From assembly GCF_018449775.1 (NCBI RefSeq), contig NZ_JAAVVB010000004.1, forward strand, positions 186,001 through 250,000: a stretch of DNA of 64,000 bases. Direction: 5' to 3'. Each line of letters starts with the position of its first letter. Positions within the stretch are counted from its first letter, which is position 1. The stretch comes from Mucilaginibacter sp. dw_454. GTDB taxonomy: Bacteria; Bacteroidota; Bacteroidia; Sphingobacteriales; Sphingobacteriaceae. The notes under the pieces are model-generated. The model was not told where the DNA came from. It worked only from the letters and a program-made list of their open reading frames with translations, and searched no databases. Below are positions 9,099 to 18,030 of this stretch, one piece after another. A program made the translations under genes and the position numbers.

Positions 9099-12000
9099 AT
9101 GAAATTTAAAATACTGGTTCTCTTATTTCTGGCGATTACTATCCGGCTATATGGCCAAACTGCACCTGCCCCAACGGCGTCTAACACCAGTACCTGTTAT
9201 GGTACCGGTGCTGCGCTGCATGCCTCGGGGCCGGCGGGCGCCATTTTTAATTGGTACACTACACCAACCGGCGGCACGTCTATCATATCGAGTCCTGACT
9301 ATACAACACCGCCGCTAACGGCAAACACAACTTATTATGTAGAGCTTACCGCGACAGATGGCTCCGTAAGTAGTCGTACAGCGGTAAATATTACCATAAA
9401 CCCTTTACCGGCTACACCAACAGTTGCCGATGTAACTATCTGCTCGGGCAACGTAGCTACATTAACAGCCACGGCGCCTGGCGGTTCATACAATTGGTAC
9501 GCTACGCCAACCAGTACAGCAGTTTTAAGTAGCACCAACACCTATGTTACCCCTGTGCTGAACGTTAATACCGATTTTTATGTCGAATCTGTTAGCGGAA
9601 CCTGCACCAGTGCGCGCACTGTGGTACACGTAATTGTAAACCCAACCCCCACAGCGCCAACAGTGTCAGATCAAACTATTTGTTCAGGCTCTGTCGCGAT
9701 GCTAACGGCATTGGGCCCGGGTGGCACTTATTCCTGGTATGCAGGCGCAACAGCGGTTACCCCACTCTTTACCGGCGACACCTACACCACGCCGGCCCTT
9801 ACGGCCAGTCAAACCTATTACGTAGAAACCACAGTAGGCAATTGCACCAGCCCGCGAATAGCGGTTAAAGTAATTGTAAATCCTATCCCTGCCGCACCGA
9901 CAGCAACAGGCATCCCGGTATGCTCAGGCTCATCAACATCGCTTACGGCAACGGGTACCGGCAGTTCATTTGAGTGGTATAAGGCAGCTACGGGCGGCAT
10001 AGCAGTGGCTACAACAGCTACCTTTAATACGCCCGCATTAACAACAACTACCACCTATTATGTGCAAACCATCGCTAACGGCTGTATAAGCCCGCGTACA
10101 CCGGTAATTGTAACGGTTAATCCATTGCCTGCCGCGCCGACAGTTTCAGGCACTACACCAATTTGCGCAGGCACAACAGCAACCTTGACTGCCAGCGGCA
10201 CCGGCACTATCAATTGGTACAGCGCGGCAAGCGGCGGTACCCCGTTAGCTTCAAACACATCTACCTTTACCACACCAGCCTTAGGCTCCACTAAAACCTA
10301 CTATGTAGGAAGCGATAACGGAACCTGCGCAAGTACGCTTACGCCTGTAACCGTTAATGTTATTCCAGGCGGTAATCAATTTAGTTATTCGTCGGGTACG
10401 TATTGTAAATCGGGCACCAATCCGGTTCCTACGATCACTATGCCGGGCGGTACATTTAGTGCTGCTCCGGCGGGTTTAGTTATCAATGCCGGCACCGGCG
10501 AAATCGATCTTACAGCCAGCACCGTTAGGCATTATACCATCACTTACACCAACGGTTGTGCCATATCCACCCAAAGAATTGCAATTGTAGTTACCCCCGA
10601 TGCCGGGTTTAGCTATAGCGCGCCAGATTTTTGTCAAAACGGAGCCAACCCCGCGCCTGTTTTTACAGCAACCGGCAGTGCAGGTATATTTAGCTCGTCG
10701 GCCGGGTTGGTTTTTGTTAACGCGCAGAGCGGCGTTATCGATATAAAAAATAGCACACCAGGCCCTTATCTGGTAACCAATACTATTAATAGCGGTGGTT
10801 GTGCACCGGTTTCTGTATCAACCAATATAACTATTGATGAAGGTGTTATAGTTAGTGCAGGCTCCAATCAAACCGTCGCCATAGGCACACCGGCTCAATT
10901 AGCCGGTACCATAACCGGGGCGGTAAGTACCGGCACCTGGTCTGGCGGCACGGGCAATTTTTCAAGCTATACAGATTTAAACGCAACTTATACCGGCGGT
11001 CCCGGCGAAACTACCGCTGTGTTAACCCTAACGTCAGACAATCCAGGTACCGCATGCGGATCGCAGTTTAAAACTGTCACTATAACATTCGCGCCCAAAC
11101 CGGCAGCACCAATTGTCGCTCCCGTATTACCTATCTGCTCAGGCAGTTCAACCGTTTTATCGGTGAACCCGCCTTATGCCGGTAACTATAAATGGTATAA
11201 TGCGGCGGTCGGCGGTACGCCGTTAGGTAGCAATACTACGCTTAATGTGAGGGCCTTAACAGCCACGACCATTTATTACGTGCAAACCACGGTTGGCGGC
11301 GTTGCCAGCGACCGTACAGCGGTGACAGTGACAGTTAACCCAATCCCCGCTGCACCGACCGTTGCCCCGGTGGCTCCTATTTGTTACGGCACACAAGCTA
11401 CGGTAACGGCCACCGGGCCGGGTGGCACTTATGATTGGTATGATAAGCCTACGGGCGGAAACTTATTATTTACCGGCGATACTTATACCAGCCCTTTACC
11501 TCTCACCGCAAATACCTCGTACTATGTGCAAACAACATCTGCAACTTGTACCAGCACTACACGCACCCAGGTAGACGTAGTAGTAAACCCTTTGCCAAGT
11601 GTAACCAGCGCCACTACAGGCACTGTGTGTAGCGGCAATGCGCTTAACTACTTACCTACTGCAAATATTACCGGCACTACATTTACTTTCAGCCGGGCCG
11701 CGGTAACCGGTATCAGCAACGCTGCGGTGGCTAATCAGCCGGTTACCACTTTATCAGAAACTTTGATCAATACCACCGCATCAAGCGTTAATGTCACCTA
11801 CGTTATCACACCAAACTCAAATGGCTGCGACGGCGTTCCGTTTAATTATGTGGTAACGGTTTACCCAACGCCGGTTGTTACCAGCGCAAACAGCGGTGTT
11901 GTTTGTAGCGGCACCAGCCCTAATTACACTATACAATTTAACACGGCAGGTACATCTGCCAGCTGGAGCAGGGCAGTGCAGCCCGGCATTAGTAATGCCG

Positions 12001-13706
12001 GCATCGCCTCACAAGCCAGCAATACCATATATGAAGCTTTAATTAACACTACCAACGTACCTGTTGATGTGAACTATATTTTTAACTATAGCGCTAACGG
12101 TTGCAGCGGTTCAACGTTTATATATACACTTACCGTTAATCCTTCCGTTGTAATATCCAGCCCGGCAACGGGTACCATTTGTAGCGGTGTTCCGCAAAGT
12201 TATGTCATCACATCGCAGTTATCTACAGCTACTTATAGCTGGAGCCGGCCTGCGGTGGCGGGCAATGCCGCGGTTACCAACAACACATCCGGCATAATAA
12301 ACGAGGCGTTGGTCAATACCACCGCTGCGGCTATATCGGTACCCTATACTATAACGGTCACTAACGGATGTATGATTGGTACATTTACTTATACGGTTAC
12401 CGTTAACCCGCAACCGCCTACCCCTATTGTTAGCAGTAATTCGCCGGTTTGTACGGGCAGTACTATTAAGCTGACCACGCCTACCGTGTTCCCGGGCGCT
12501 ACGTATGTGTGGGCGGGGCCAAATGGCTTTACATCTAACCAGCAAAACCCGGTTATTACCAATGTTACCGCGGCAAATCAGGGGGTTTATACCTTATCTA
12601 TACTGGCAAATTCCTGCACAAGCAATGCTACCCCAACAACAGTTTTGGTTGATGCACTTCCGGTAGCCAATGCAGGGCCGGATACTGTGTCTTGCCCGGG
12701 TGTGCCGGCCGTGCAACTTGCCGGAAACGTTAGCGGTGGCACCACTACCGGCGTTTGGACCACATCTGGCACCGGCACATTTTCGCCATCGGCTACAACT
12801 TTGCCCGGACAGTATCTGCCCTCGGCGCAAGATTTTGCAACAGGTTCTGTTAAACTTACCCTGGCATCAACCAGCAATGATGATTGTACTATATCTACCG
12901 ATGATATGACCATCACATTTAAGCAATCGCCTGCGGCAGATGCGGGGCCGGATCAGACCATATGCTCACAAAACCCTGTTATCACTTTTAACGCCAAAAT
13001 GCTGGCGCCTTACAATGGCACCTGGACAAGTAGCGGCACAGGTACGTTTAATCCCCCATCGGCTATACAAACAGGTACTACCAGCCCAACCTATATTTTA
13101 AGCGCTGCCGATCAAAAATTATCATCCATTAAATTTACGCTAACCAGTAATACCGCCGACCCATGTTATATGCCGGCTGATGACATGACCGTCACCCTTG
13201 CCCCGCCGCCAACCGTTGATGCCGGGCCTGATAAATTTGTATTAAAAGGTAATACCACCACGCTTACACCCACGGTGAGCAATCCGGCGGTAACCTATCA
13301 ATGGTCGCCAAATGTTGATATTAATGATGTAAACGTTAAAAATCCAGTTATTACCGGCAATGTAGACCGGGTTTACAAATTGACAATTACCGATGCGTTG
13401 GGTTGTATAGCGACAGATTCGGTAAAGATTAAAATAGCGCCGAAGATTGTTATAACTAACACTTTCACCCCCAATAATGATGGCGTAAATGATTATTGGG
13501 TTATTCCGGGCCTTACTGCTTATGCCAATGCTACCGTAGATGTATTTGACCGTAACGGCCAAAAGGTATTTCACAGCGTAGGTTACGGCACCCCGTGGGA
13601 TGGCACATTTAATGGCAAACCCCTGCCATTTGGCACCTATTATTACATAGTAGATACCAAAATATTAAAACCTCCATTTTCGGGCTTTGTAGTTATTATT
13701 AAATAA
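9099..13706 (+). CDS. Giant Ig/PKD-repeat surface protein with T9SS type B C-terminal domain
   Basis: A 1535-residue secreted protein. Signal peptide MKFKILVLLFLAITIRLYGQ. Residues about 22-420 are five tandem ~78-aa Ig-like units of the pattern ICSG...TYSWY...TTYYVET...NP; two more lie at about 665-830. Three PKD-like units (VCSG...NYTI...TLTVNP) cover about 831-1100, followed by another Ig-like unit, two ANAGPD-type repeats (about 1185-1370) and a PKD unit. The end (from about 1448, TNTFTPNNDGVNDYW) is the gliding-motility/CHU C-terminal domain that directs type IX secretion and surface attachment. The likely role is adhesion or structure. It is rich in Thr, Pro and Gly and nearly free of Lys in the repeats. 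It stands alone, 190 nt after the TonB operon. Confidence 0.9.
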   Translation: MKFKILVLLFLAITIRLYGQTAPAPTASNTSTCYGTGAALHASGPAGAIFNWYTTPTGGTSIISSPDYTTPPLTANTTYYVELTATDGSVSSRTAVNITINPLPATPTVADVTICSGNVATLTATAPGGSYNWYATPTSTAVLSSTNTYVTPVLNVNTDFYVESVSGTCTSARTVVHVIVNPTPTAPTVSDQTICSGSVAMLTALGPGGTYSWYAGATAVTPLFTGDTYTTPALTASQTYYVETTVGNCTSPRIAVKVIVNPIPAAPTATGIPVCSGSSTSLTATGTGSSFEWYKAATGGIAVATTATFNTPALTTTTTYYVQTIANGCISPRTPVIVTVNPLPAAPTVSGTTPICAGTTATLTASGTGTINWYSAASGGTPLASNTSTFTTPALGSTKTYYVGSDNGTCASTLTPVTVNVIPGGNQFSYSSGTYCKSGTNPVPTITMPGGTFSAAPAGLVINAGTGEIDLTASTVRHYTITYTNGCAISTQRIAIVVTPDAGFSYSAPDFCQNGANPAPVFTATGSAGIFSSSAGLVFVNAQSGVIDIKNSTPGPYLVTNTINSGGCAPVSVSTNITIDEGVIVSAGSNQTVAIGTPAQLAGTITGAVSTGTWSGGTGNFSSYTDLNATYTGGPGETTAVLTLTSDNPGTACGSQFKTVTITFAPKPAAPIVAPVLPICSGSSTVLSVNPPYAGNYKWYNAAVGGTPLGSNTTLNVRALTATTIYYVQTTVGGVASDRTAVTVTVNPIPAAPTVAPVAPICYGTQATVTATGPGGTYDWYDKPTGGNLLFTGDTYTSPLPLTANTSYYVQTTSATCTSTTRTQVDVVVNPLPSVTSATTGTVCSGNALNYLPTANITGTTFTFSRAAVTGISNAAVANQPVTTLSETLINTTASSVNVTYVITPNSNGCDGVPFNYVVTVYPTPVVTSANSGVVCSGTSPNYTIQFNTAGTSASWSRAVQPGISNAGIASQASNTIYEALINTTNVPVDVNYIFNYSANGCSGSTFIYTLTVNPSVVISSPATGTICSGVPQSYVITSQLSTATYSWSRPAVAGNAAVTNNTSGIINEALVNTTAAAISVPYTITVTNGCMIGTFTYTVTVNPQPPTPIVSSNSPVCTGSTIKLTTPTVFPGATYVWAGPNGFTSNQQNPVITNVTAANQGVYTLSILANSCTSNATPTTVLVDALPVANAGPDTVSCPGVPAVQLAGNVSGGTTTGVWTTSGTGTFSPSATTLPGQYLPSAQDFATGSVKLTLASTSNDDCTISTDDMTITFKQSPAADAGPDQTICSQNPVITFNAKMLAPYNGTWTSSGTGTFNPPSAIQTGTTSPTYILSAADQKLSSIKFTLTSNTADPCYMPADDMTVTLAPPPTVDAGPDKFVLKGNTTTLTPTVSNPAVTYQWSPNVDINDVNVKNPVITGNVDRVYKLTITDALGCIATDSVKIKIAPKIVITNTFTPNNDGVNDYWVIPGLTAYANATVDVFDRNGQKVFHSVGYGTPWDGTFNGKPLPFGTYYYIVDTKILKPPFSGFVVIIK

Positions 13707-13764
13707 CCAGCGCATTTACAAATCATTTTCCAGGGAGTTAATTACAAAAAGGTATAAAACAAGT

Positions 13765-13890
13765 AAGGTCCCTGATGGGCAGGGACCTTTACTAAACCAA
13801 TTATAAACCTAAATTATGAGAAGACTTTTTTATGTTGCTCTCAGGATGTTATCCCGTTTGCATGGTGTAAAGGTAACACTAACATTTTAA
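13765..13890 (+). ncRNA. Candidate structured RNA or leader with 24-codon ORF (copy A)
   Basis: A 10-bp perfect hairpin (13765-13774 with 13780-13789, loop ATGGG) is followed by CTTTACTA, ACCAATTATAAACC and ATGAGAA, which opens a 24-codon frame (13816-13890, MRRLFYVALRMLSR...). The same layout occurs at 47919-48064 with a compensatory T-A to C-G change in the stem and an identical loop. A strong terminator follows at 14031. It could be a small RNA, a leader peptide, or a mobile hairpin element; no database comparison was possible. Confidence 0.35.
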
Positions 13891-14030
13891 CTGTGCAAAT
13901 TTATTTTTGTAATTTTTTTGTAAAATCGAGATTGACACCTATCACATTCCTAATTTATCCATCTAAACGTTAACATTGTTACAATAATAACTCAAAATTA
14001 ACCTTTTAGACACATTACAAAACAAATTTT

Positions 14031-14059
14031 GCCTGAAAAATATTTTTTCAGGCTTTTTA
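14031..14059 (+). terminator. Rho-independent terminator
   Basis: GCCTGAAAAA (14031-14040) pairs with TTTTTCAGGC (14044-14053) over a 3-nt loop, followed by TTTTTATTTG. It ends transcription from the giant surface-protein gene and/or from the candidate RNA at 13765. Confidence 0.8.
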
Positions 14060-14330
14060 TTTGATAAAATTTAAGTCTTTTTTGAAAAAACACTTAAAAA
14101 ATTACACCATTTATATCTTTTTTGATTTTTAACGTGATTTCTTAACCAATTTGATTAAAAAACAACCCCCACTAATAAGAAAAAATATTTTCGTAATGCT
14201 TTTTTTATAGATCATTACATCAAATGCTTATTTTTCTAAAAAGCTTTTTTTAACGCGGCGCTAAATTATTACTTAAAGCCTACATCCATATTAAATTGCT
14301 TTTACATTTTTGTAAACTTATATTAACATA
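14060..14330. other. AT-rich spacer upstream of the MFS gene
   Basis: About 270 bases, very AT-rich, with runs of A and T and no open frame of note. An imperfect -7 box (CATTTTTG) lies near 14309, about 15 nt before the MFS start. I see no other structure. Confidence 0.5.
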
Positions 14331-15542
14331 ATGACACCTACTGCCGCGTCTGCACAAAAACCGCATTTAACTACAACTACTTTATGGGTAATGACCATTG
14401 CTACGGGGCTGGTGGTTGCCAATCTATATTATAACCAGCCATTATTAGTAGAGATTGAGCGTACATTTAAAGTAAGCGCCGCAAAAGCAGGGCAGGTTTC
14501 GGTATTTACGCAGATTGGTTATGCGGTAGGTATGTTCTTTATCATCCCCCTGGCAGATATGTTTAAACGCAAACGGCTAATGCTGATTGATTTTGCGTTT
14601 GTGGTAACCGCTTTATTATTAGCCGCTATTGCGCCCAACATCACCACATTAATTATAGCCAGCTTACTCATAGGCGCGTCGTCCATGATACCGCAGTTAT
14701 TAATACCCATGGCAGCGCACCTGGCACATCCCACAGAAAGAGGAAAAAAAATAGGCGTGGTAATGAGCGGCCTGCTCATTGGTATATTATTATCAAGAAC
14801 ATTTGCCGGCATTATAGGCGCGCATTTTGGCTGGCGAGCCATGTTTTATATAGCAGCCGGCTTAATGTTATTAATGTGGGCGCTCATTTATTTTTTATTG
14901 CCCGAGGTTGAACCCGACTATAAAGGCACCTACAAAAACCTGATGCTATCGCTGGTACATCTAATTCGCGATGAGCCTAAATTGCGTTTGGCGGCCGTGC
15001 GCGGCGCATTGTGCTTCGCCTGTTTCAGCGCATTTTGGAGTACATTGACCTTTTTACTGGAGCAAAATTTCCAAATGGGTAGTGATGTGGCCGGGTTATT
15101 TGGCTTAGTGGGTGCCTTTGGTGCCCTGGCTGTTGGCGCCATGGGCCGATTGAGCGATAAAATGGATCCTTATCACTTATCCACCTTTACTTTAGTCCTT
15201 GTTATTATATCATTCATTGTATTTCAATTTTCGGCGCATAGTATGGTTGGCTTAATCATCGGTGTTGTTGTAATGGACATGGGCGTACAAGCCACCCATA
15301 TATCTAACCAGGCTATTATATTCTCTATAAATGCCGGGGCACGCAACCGTATTAATACAATATATATGGTAACCTATTTTGTGGGCGGCGCGCTGGGTAC
15401 TTTTATAGCCACCCAGCTTTGGCACCTGTATCAATGGAACGGCGTATGTATACTAGGTATCGTTGTATCAACCATTGCCACTGTTTTGCACCTGGCTAAT
15501 CGCAAAAAGATACAGAATAAGCCTACAGTTGTACAGTCTTAA
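14331..15542 (+). CDS. MFS transporter (drug/metabolite exporter type)
   Basis: A 403-residue major facilitator with about 12 hydrophobic helices. The A-like motif between helices 2 and 3 reads PLADMFKRKRLM, and the matching internal repeat is MGRLSDKMDPYHLS after helix 8. The N-terminal NLYYNQPLLVEI is typical of a large family of bacterial proton-driven exporters. It is monocistronic. The substrate cannot be determined. The start ATG follows an AT-rich region. Confidence 0.88.
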   Translation: MTPTAASAQKPHLTTTTLWVMTIATGLVVANLYYNQPLLVEIERTFKVSAAKAGQVSVFTQIGYAVGMFFIIPLADMFKRKRLMLIDFAFVVTALLLAAIAPNITTLIIASLLIGASSMIPQLLIPMAAHLAHPTERGKKIGVVMSGLLIGILLSRTFAGIIGAHFGWRAMFYIAAGLMLLMWALIYFLLPEVEPDYKGTYKNLMLSLVHLIRDEPKLRLAAVRGALCFACFSAFWSTLTFLLEQNFQMGSDVAGLFGLVGAFGALAVGAMGRLSDKMDPYHLSTFTLVLVIISFIVFQFSAHSMVGLIIGVVVMDMGVQATHISNQAIIFSINAGARNRINTIYMVTYFVGGALGTFIATQLWHLYQWNGVCILGIVVSTIATVLHLANRKKIQNKPTVVQS

Positions 15543-15745
15543 GTACTTTGTAAAATTTCAATATTCTGTTTTTCCAGACACTTTTATCTTCTCACCTTTT
15601 TTGTTACAATTTAACAAGGAGCTAATTTTCAACATTTTACACAGCATTGTAAAATATTTCTGAAGTACAGATGACTTTTTTTGGCTGATTTGAAATTCTT
15701 GGCACTTAATTGGAATAGTATTGAGCAACCATCAACTATTACATC

Positions 15746-15925
15746 ATGATTGTTGAAGATAAAAAACCCCGAGAGGGTAAAGAAAAGGAATGGGAAGATC
15801 CAACGGACCCGAACAAACCGACTGACGAGCGAGACAAGGAACAATTGTTAAGACAATACAAAGAAGCCAAACGCCGCCACGACAACCTGAATGAGGATGA
15901 TGACCAAAAAGACAAAACGAAATAA
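15746..15925 (+). CDS. Small highly charged protein, 59 aa
   Basis: Starts MIVEDKKPREGKEKEWEDP and ends QKDKTK; roughly half the residues are Asp, Glu, Lys or Arg and there is almost no hydrophobic core, so it is probably disordered. It is followed 22 nt later by a small-gene pair, suggesting one transcript of three small genes ending at the terminator at 16334. Similar small acidic/basic proteins are common in Sphingobacteriaceae; the function is unknown. Frame openness, an ATG start and the charge pattern support it, but at this length it is not certain. Confidence 0.6.
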   Translation: MIVEDKKPREGKEKEWEDPTDPNKPTDERDKEQLLRQYKEAKRRHDNLNEDDDQKDKTK

Positions 15926-15947
15926 CAAGATATTTAAAACATACATT

Positions 15948-16103
15948 ATGAAAACTATTAATCAGAAGCCAGCAGTAAGTAAGTTAGTTGCTCAGTTTGA
16001 CAACCAGCTAAGAGAGATCATAATGAATGATCTGAAAATGTTAAAAGGTGCTAAAAATCAATTTTTAAGAGCTATTAAAAACGAGCAATTATCTGTTGCT
16101 TAA
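15948..16103 (+). CDS. Small paralogous protein 1 of 2, 51 aa
   Basis: The likely start is ATG 15948 (MKTINQKPAVSKLVAQFD); an in-frame ATG at 15891 would overlap the preceding gene. The N-terminal 30 residues match the next gene: MKT, QKPA, SKL, FDNxL and DLK are shared at the same spacing, while the C-terminal 20 residues differ. The pair therefore arose by tandem duplication. It is short, amphipathic and basic. I do not recognise the family; a nucleic-acid or ribosome-associated role would fit its size and charge but is a guess. Confidence 0.65.
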   Translation: MKTINQKPAVSKLVAQFDNQLREIIMNDLKMLKGAKNQFLRAIKNEQLSVA

Positions 16104-16135
16104 TTAAAAATATCACCCCCTAAAGACATCTACCT

Positions 16136-16288
16136 ATGAAAACTTCACAAAAACCAGCAACCAGCAAATTATTGATCCGTTTTGATAACGAGTTAAAAGC
16201 ACTGTTAATGCAAGACCTTAAAGCTTTCAGAAATAAAGGTCAGTTCACCAGCAACAACCAGTCGGCCCCACAACAACAAGCCGCCTGA
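16136..16288 (+). CDS. Small paralogous protein 2 of 2, 50 aa
   Basis: MKTSQKPATSKLLIRFDNEL begins the protein, which aligns with the gene 32 nt upstream through DLKAFRNKGQF and then ends in a Gln/Ala-rich tail (SAPQQQAA). Conservation confined to the first ~35 residues argues that both are translated. The leader ACATCTACCTATGAAAAC before this gene is echoed just before the terminator at 16334, as if a third copy had once followed. Function unknown. Confidence 0.65.
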   Translation: MKTSQKPATSKLLIRFDNELKALLMQDLKAFRNKGQFTSNNQSAPQQQAA

Positions 16289-16333
16289 TCAACATATACA
16301 TCTACCTATAAAAATCTATTACCTATGAAAACG

Positions 16334-16368
16334 ATAGAGCCCCGCAATTTGCGAGGCTCTATTTTTTT
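16334..16368 (+). terminator. Terminator of the small-gene cluster
   Basis: ATAGAGCC (16334-16341) pairs with GGCTCTAT (16355-16362); an inner CGC/GCG stem closes the loop AATTT, and a run of seven T follows. The stem begins inside a vestigial ATGAAAAC start that resembles the starts of the two genes upstream. Confidence 0.8.
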
Positions 16369-16391
16369 GTGGTGGATTTTGAGTGAGATAA

Positions 16392-16471
16392 TTTGTCATT
16401 GCGAGGAGGAACGACGAAGCAATCGCACGCTGCAAAGTCCGCGATTGCCGCGCTACGCTCGCAATGACAAA
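16392..16471. repeat. REP-like palindrome, GTCATTGCGAGG family
   Basis: The outer arms TTTGTCATTGCGAG and CTCGCAATGACAAA are complementary; inner parts GAAGCAATCGC and GCGATTGCCGCGC also pair. Related copies lie at 24091, 43990 and 47776. It sits between convergent genes. Confidence 0.8.
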
Positions 16472-16534
16472 TCAGGTTTTACGTTCGTACAGGCGATAAT
16501 TTAGGTGGAGACACAAACTATTGCGTATCTACGT

Positions 16535-17104
16535 TTATTCCACTACGTAACTCAACGCCGTTACACCACAACTAAATTGTTTTGGAGCAATAACCGGTTG
16601 CAGTTTTACTTTGTCTTTGATGCCTGTAAACAACGGGATGCCCTGCCCAAGAATAACCGGGTTAACAAACAGCCAGTAACCGTCAATCAAATTTTGTTGA
16701 ATAAGTGCGTGTGTAGCTGTCGGGCTGCCAAAAAGCAGAATTTCGCTGCCTTGCTGTTGTCTGAGTTTATTTATGCTATCAACAAGATCGTCGCTAATAA
16801 TTGTTGTGTTAGGCAAACTCTGGCCTTTTAGTGTTTTTGACAACACCACTTTGTGAGCCTTTTTATACCAGGCCGAATGCTCAATGTCGTGCTTGCTCGC
16901 GTCCGGCCCATCGCCTGCAGTGGGCCAATAACCTTCCATCATGTCGTAAGTTACACGGCCGTATAGTGCGGTGTCCGATTCGCCTATTCGCTTACCTACG
17001 TAGTCAAAAATTTCTTCATCAACTTTAATCCAGTTCATTTCGCCGTTCGGTCCTGCCACAAAACCGTCAAGCGATACGTGCATAAATGAAATTATTTTTC
17101 TCAT
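16535..17104 (-). CDS. Dihydrofolate reductase/RibD-like reductase
   Basis: A 189-residue single-domain protein of the RibD C-terminal/DHFR-like family: MRKIISFMHVSLDGFVAGPNG at the N-terminus, ALYGRVTYDMMEGYW near residue 47, and GSPTATHALIQQNLIDGYWLFVNPVILG near 125. These proteins are NADPH-dependent reductases or of unknown substrate; they are not the housekeeping folate enzyme. A DinB-like gene lies 31 nt upstream on the same strand, so they may be co-transcribed. Confidence 0.85.
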   Translation of the reverse strand: MRKIISFMHVSLDGFVAGPNGEMNWIKVDEEIFDYVGKRIGESDTALYGRVTYDMMEGYWPTAGDGPDASKHDIEHSAWYKKAHKVVLSKTLKGQSLPNTTIISDDLVDSINKLRQQQGSEILLFGSPTATHALIQQNLIDGYWLFVNPVILGQGIPLFTGIKDKVKLQPVIAPKQFSCGVTALSYVVE

Positions 17105-17135
17105 ATAATTCTGTTTTTATGTGCTTTAAAATGTT

Positions 17136-17573
17136 TTAAACACCAAATTGGTGTAAGTGATGATCAGCATGTTTGTAAGCCATGCGACTTGCCTCTTCGG
17201 CAGTAAGTTTACCAAAAAATGGATGCAAAAAGCCTTTAGGGTAATCTATATGGGCTTTAATCAAGTCGATTAATTTACTTTTTTCGGGGCCGATATCTCC
17301 ATCGCCACTCATTTTGAAACTCGGAACTGTAGGCATACTTTGTTTCAAGGGGCCTTCTTTCAACATATCTTTTAATGCAAATTTTCCAATCAGGCGACCA
17401 AGAAACGCTTGTTTGTACAGCGTTTTGTTCATGGCCATTTCTTCCCACATGGTTAAATGCTTTAGCATTTGGTAAACATTCATTTTACCCCATTGCGGCT
17501 TAGTGTCTTGCTGTAATAGGTTTATGCGGTTAATTAACTGGTCTGCAATAAGTTTATCGGTAATTAGTTCCAT
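17136..17573 (-). CDS. DinB-like DUF1569 protein
   Basis: A 145-residue four-helix-bundle-type protein. QWGKMNVYQMLKHLTMWEE supplies the first conserved His and AYKHADHHLHQFGV at the C-terminus the His pair that in DinB-fold proteins bind a metal. I assign it to DUF1569/DinB_2. It probably uses bacillithiol or another thiol cofactor like other DinB relatives; bshC is encoded in this window (25583). The cofactor link is inference. Confidence 0.75.
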   Translation of the reverse strand: MELITDKLIADQLINRINLLQQDTKPQWGKMNVYQMLKHLTMWEEMAMNKTLYKQAFLGRLIGKFALKDMLKEGPLKQSMPTVPSFKMSGDGDIGPEKSKLIDLIKAHIDYPKGFLHPFFGKLTAEEASRMAYKHADHHLHQFGV

Positions 17574-17672
17574 GGCTTCAAAAATTTGAAATCAAAAATA
17601 AAATGTTCTATTAACTTAATCAGGGTATTTCAAGACAATTTAAACGGGCAAATGCGACAATAAAAGTTATCC

Positions 17673-17850
17673 TATTGCTTCCGCTACGATGACGAGGAAA
17701 AACCAAGACATCATCTCGAACGAGGTATGGGTGTGGCGATATCTGAAATCAATCCTACTACGTCATCGTGAGCGAGGTACGAGCGTGACGATCTCCCGAG
17801 CGCTTCGCCTGTCCTTTGTACAGAGATCCTCACGCTACGCTCAGGATGAC
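17673..17850. repeat. REP-like palindromes, TCATCGTGAGCG family
   Basis: The clear unit is 17762-17850: GTCATCGTGAGCG on the left and CGCTCAGGATGAC on the right form the outer arms, making a hybrid of the GTCATCG and GTCATCCTGAG families. Before it (17673-17761) is a decayed fragment with GATGACGAGG. The 17574-17672 stretch holds nothing recognisable. A frame open across this region (17689-17946) is composed of repeat sequence and is not a gene. Confidence 0.7.
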
Positions 17851-17880
17851 GTGGCGGAGAGGGCAAAAAACTCCCCCCCG

Positions 17881-18024
17881 GGTGAAACAAAAAATGACTT
17901 AAAAGTATGGATTTGTGTTTTATTTTGTTTCACTAAATTCTCATAACTATCTAATTATAAGATAATTAATCAAAAATAGTGTTTCACTTGTTTCAACTGT
18001 TGCATACGCACGTGAAACAAAACA
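17881..18024 (-). repeat. GTTTCA element, copy 1
   Basis: About 145 bp rich in GTTTCA/TGAAAC, read on the minus strand, ending at the lpxB stop. It aligns end to end with 43793-43944: both have TTTTGTTTCACGTG, GTATGCAACAG, TGAAACAAGTGAAACA, an AT-rich middle, AGTGAAACAAAAT and CTTTTAAGTCATTTTTT-like sequence then GTTTCAC. TGTTTCACGTG is the left 11 nt of the usual parS site. The element encodes nothing. Confidence 0.75.
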
Positions 18025-18030
18025 GGGGAG

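Noticed and set aside
9335..13574. Minus-strand frames up to 110 aa within the giant surface-protein gene
   Set aside because: Produced by the repetitive Thr/Gly-rich coding sequence in other frames; no independent start signals.
16325..16500. A third small gene starting ATGAAAACGATAGAG
   Set aside because: The frame runs directly into the terminator stem and a REP element; treated as a remnant.
17689..17946. An 85-codon plus-strand frame
   Set aside because: Composed of REP palindrome and GTTTCA element sequence, not protein-like.
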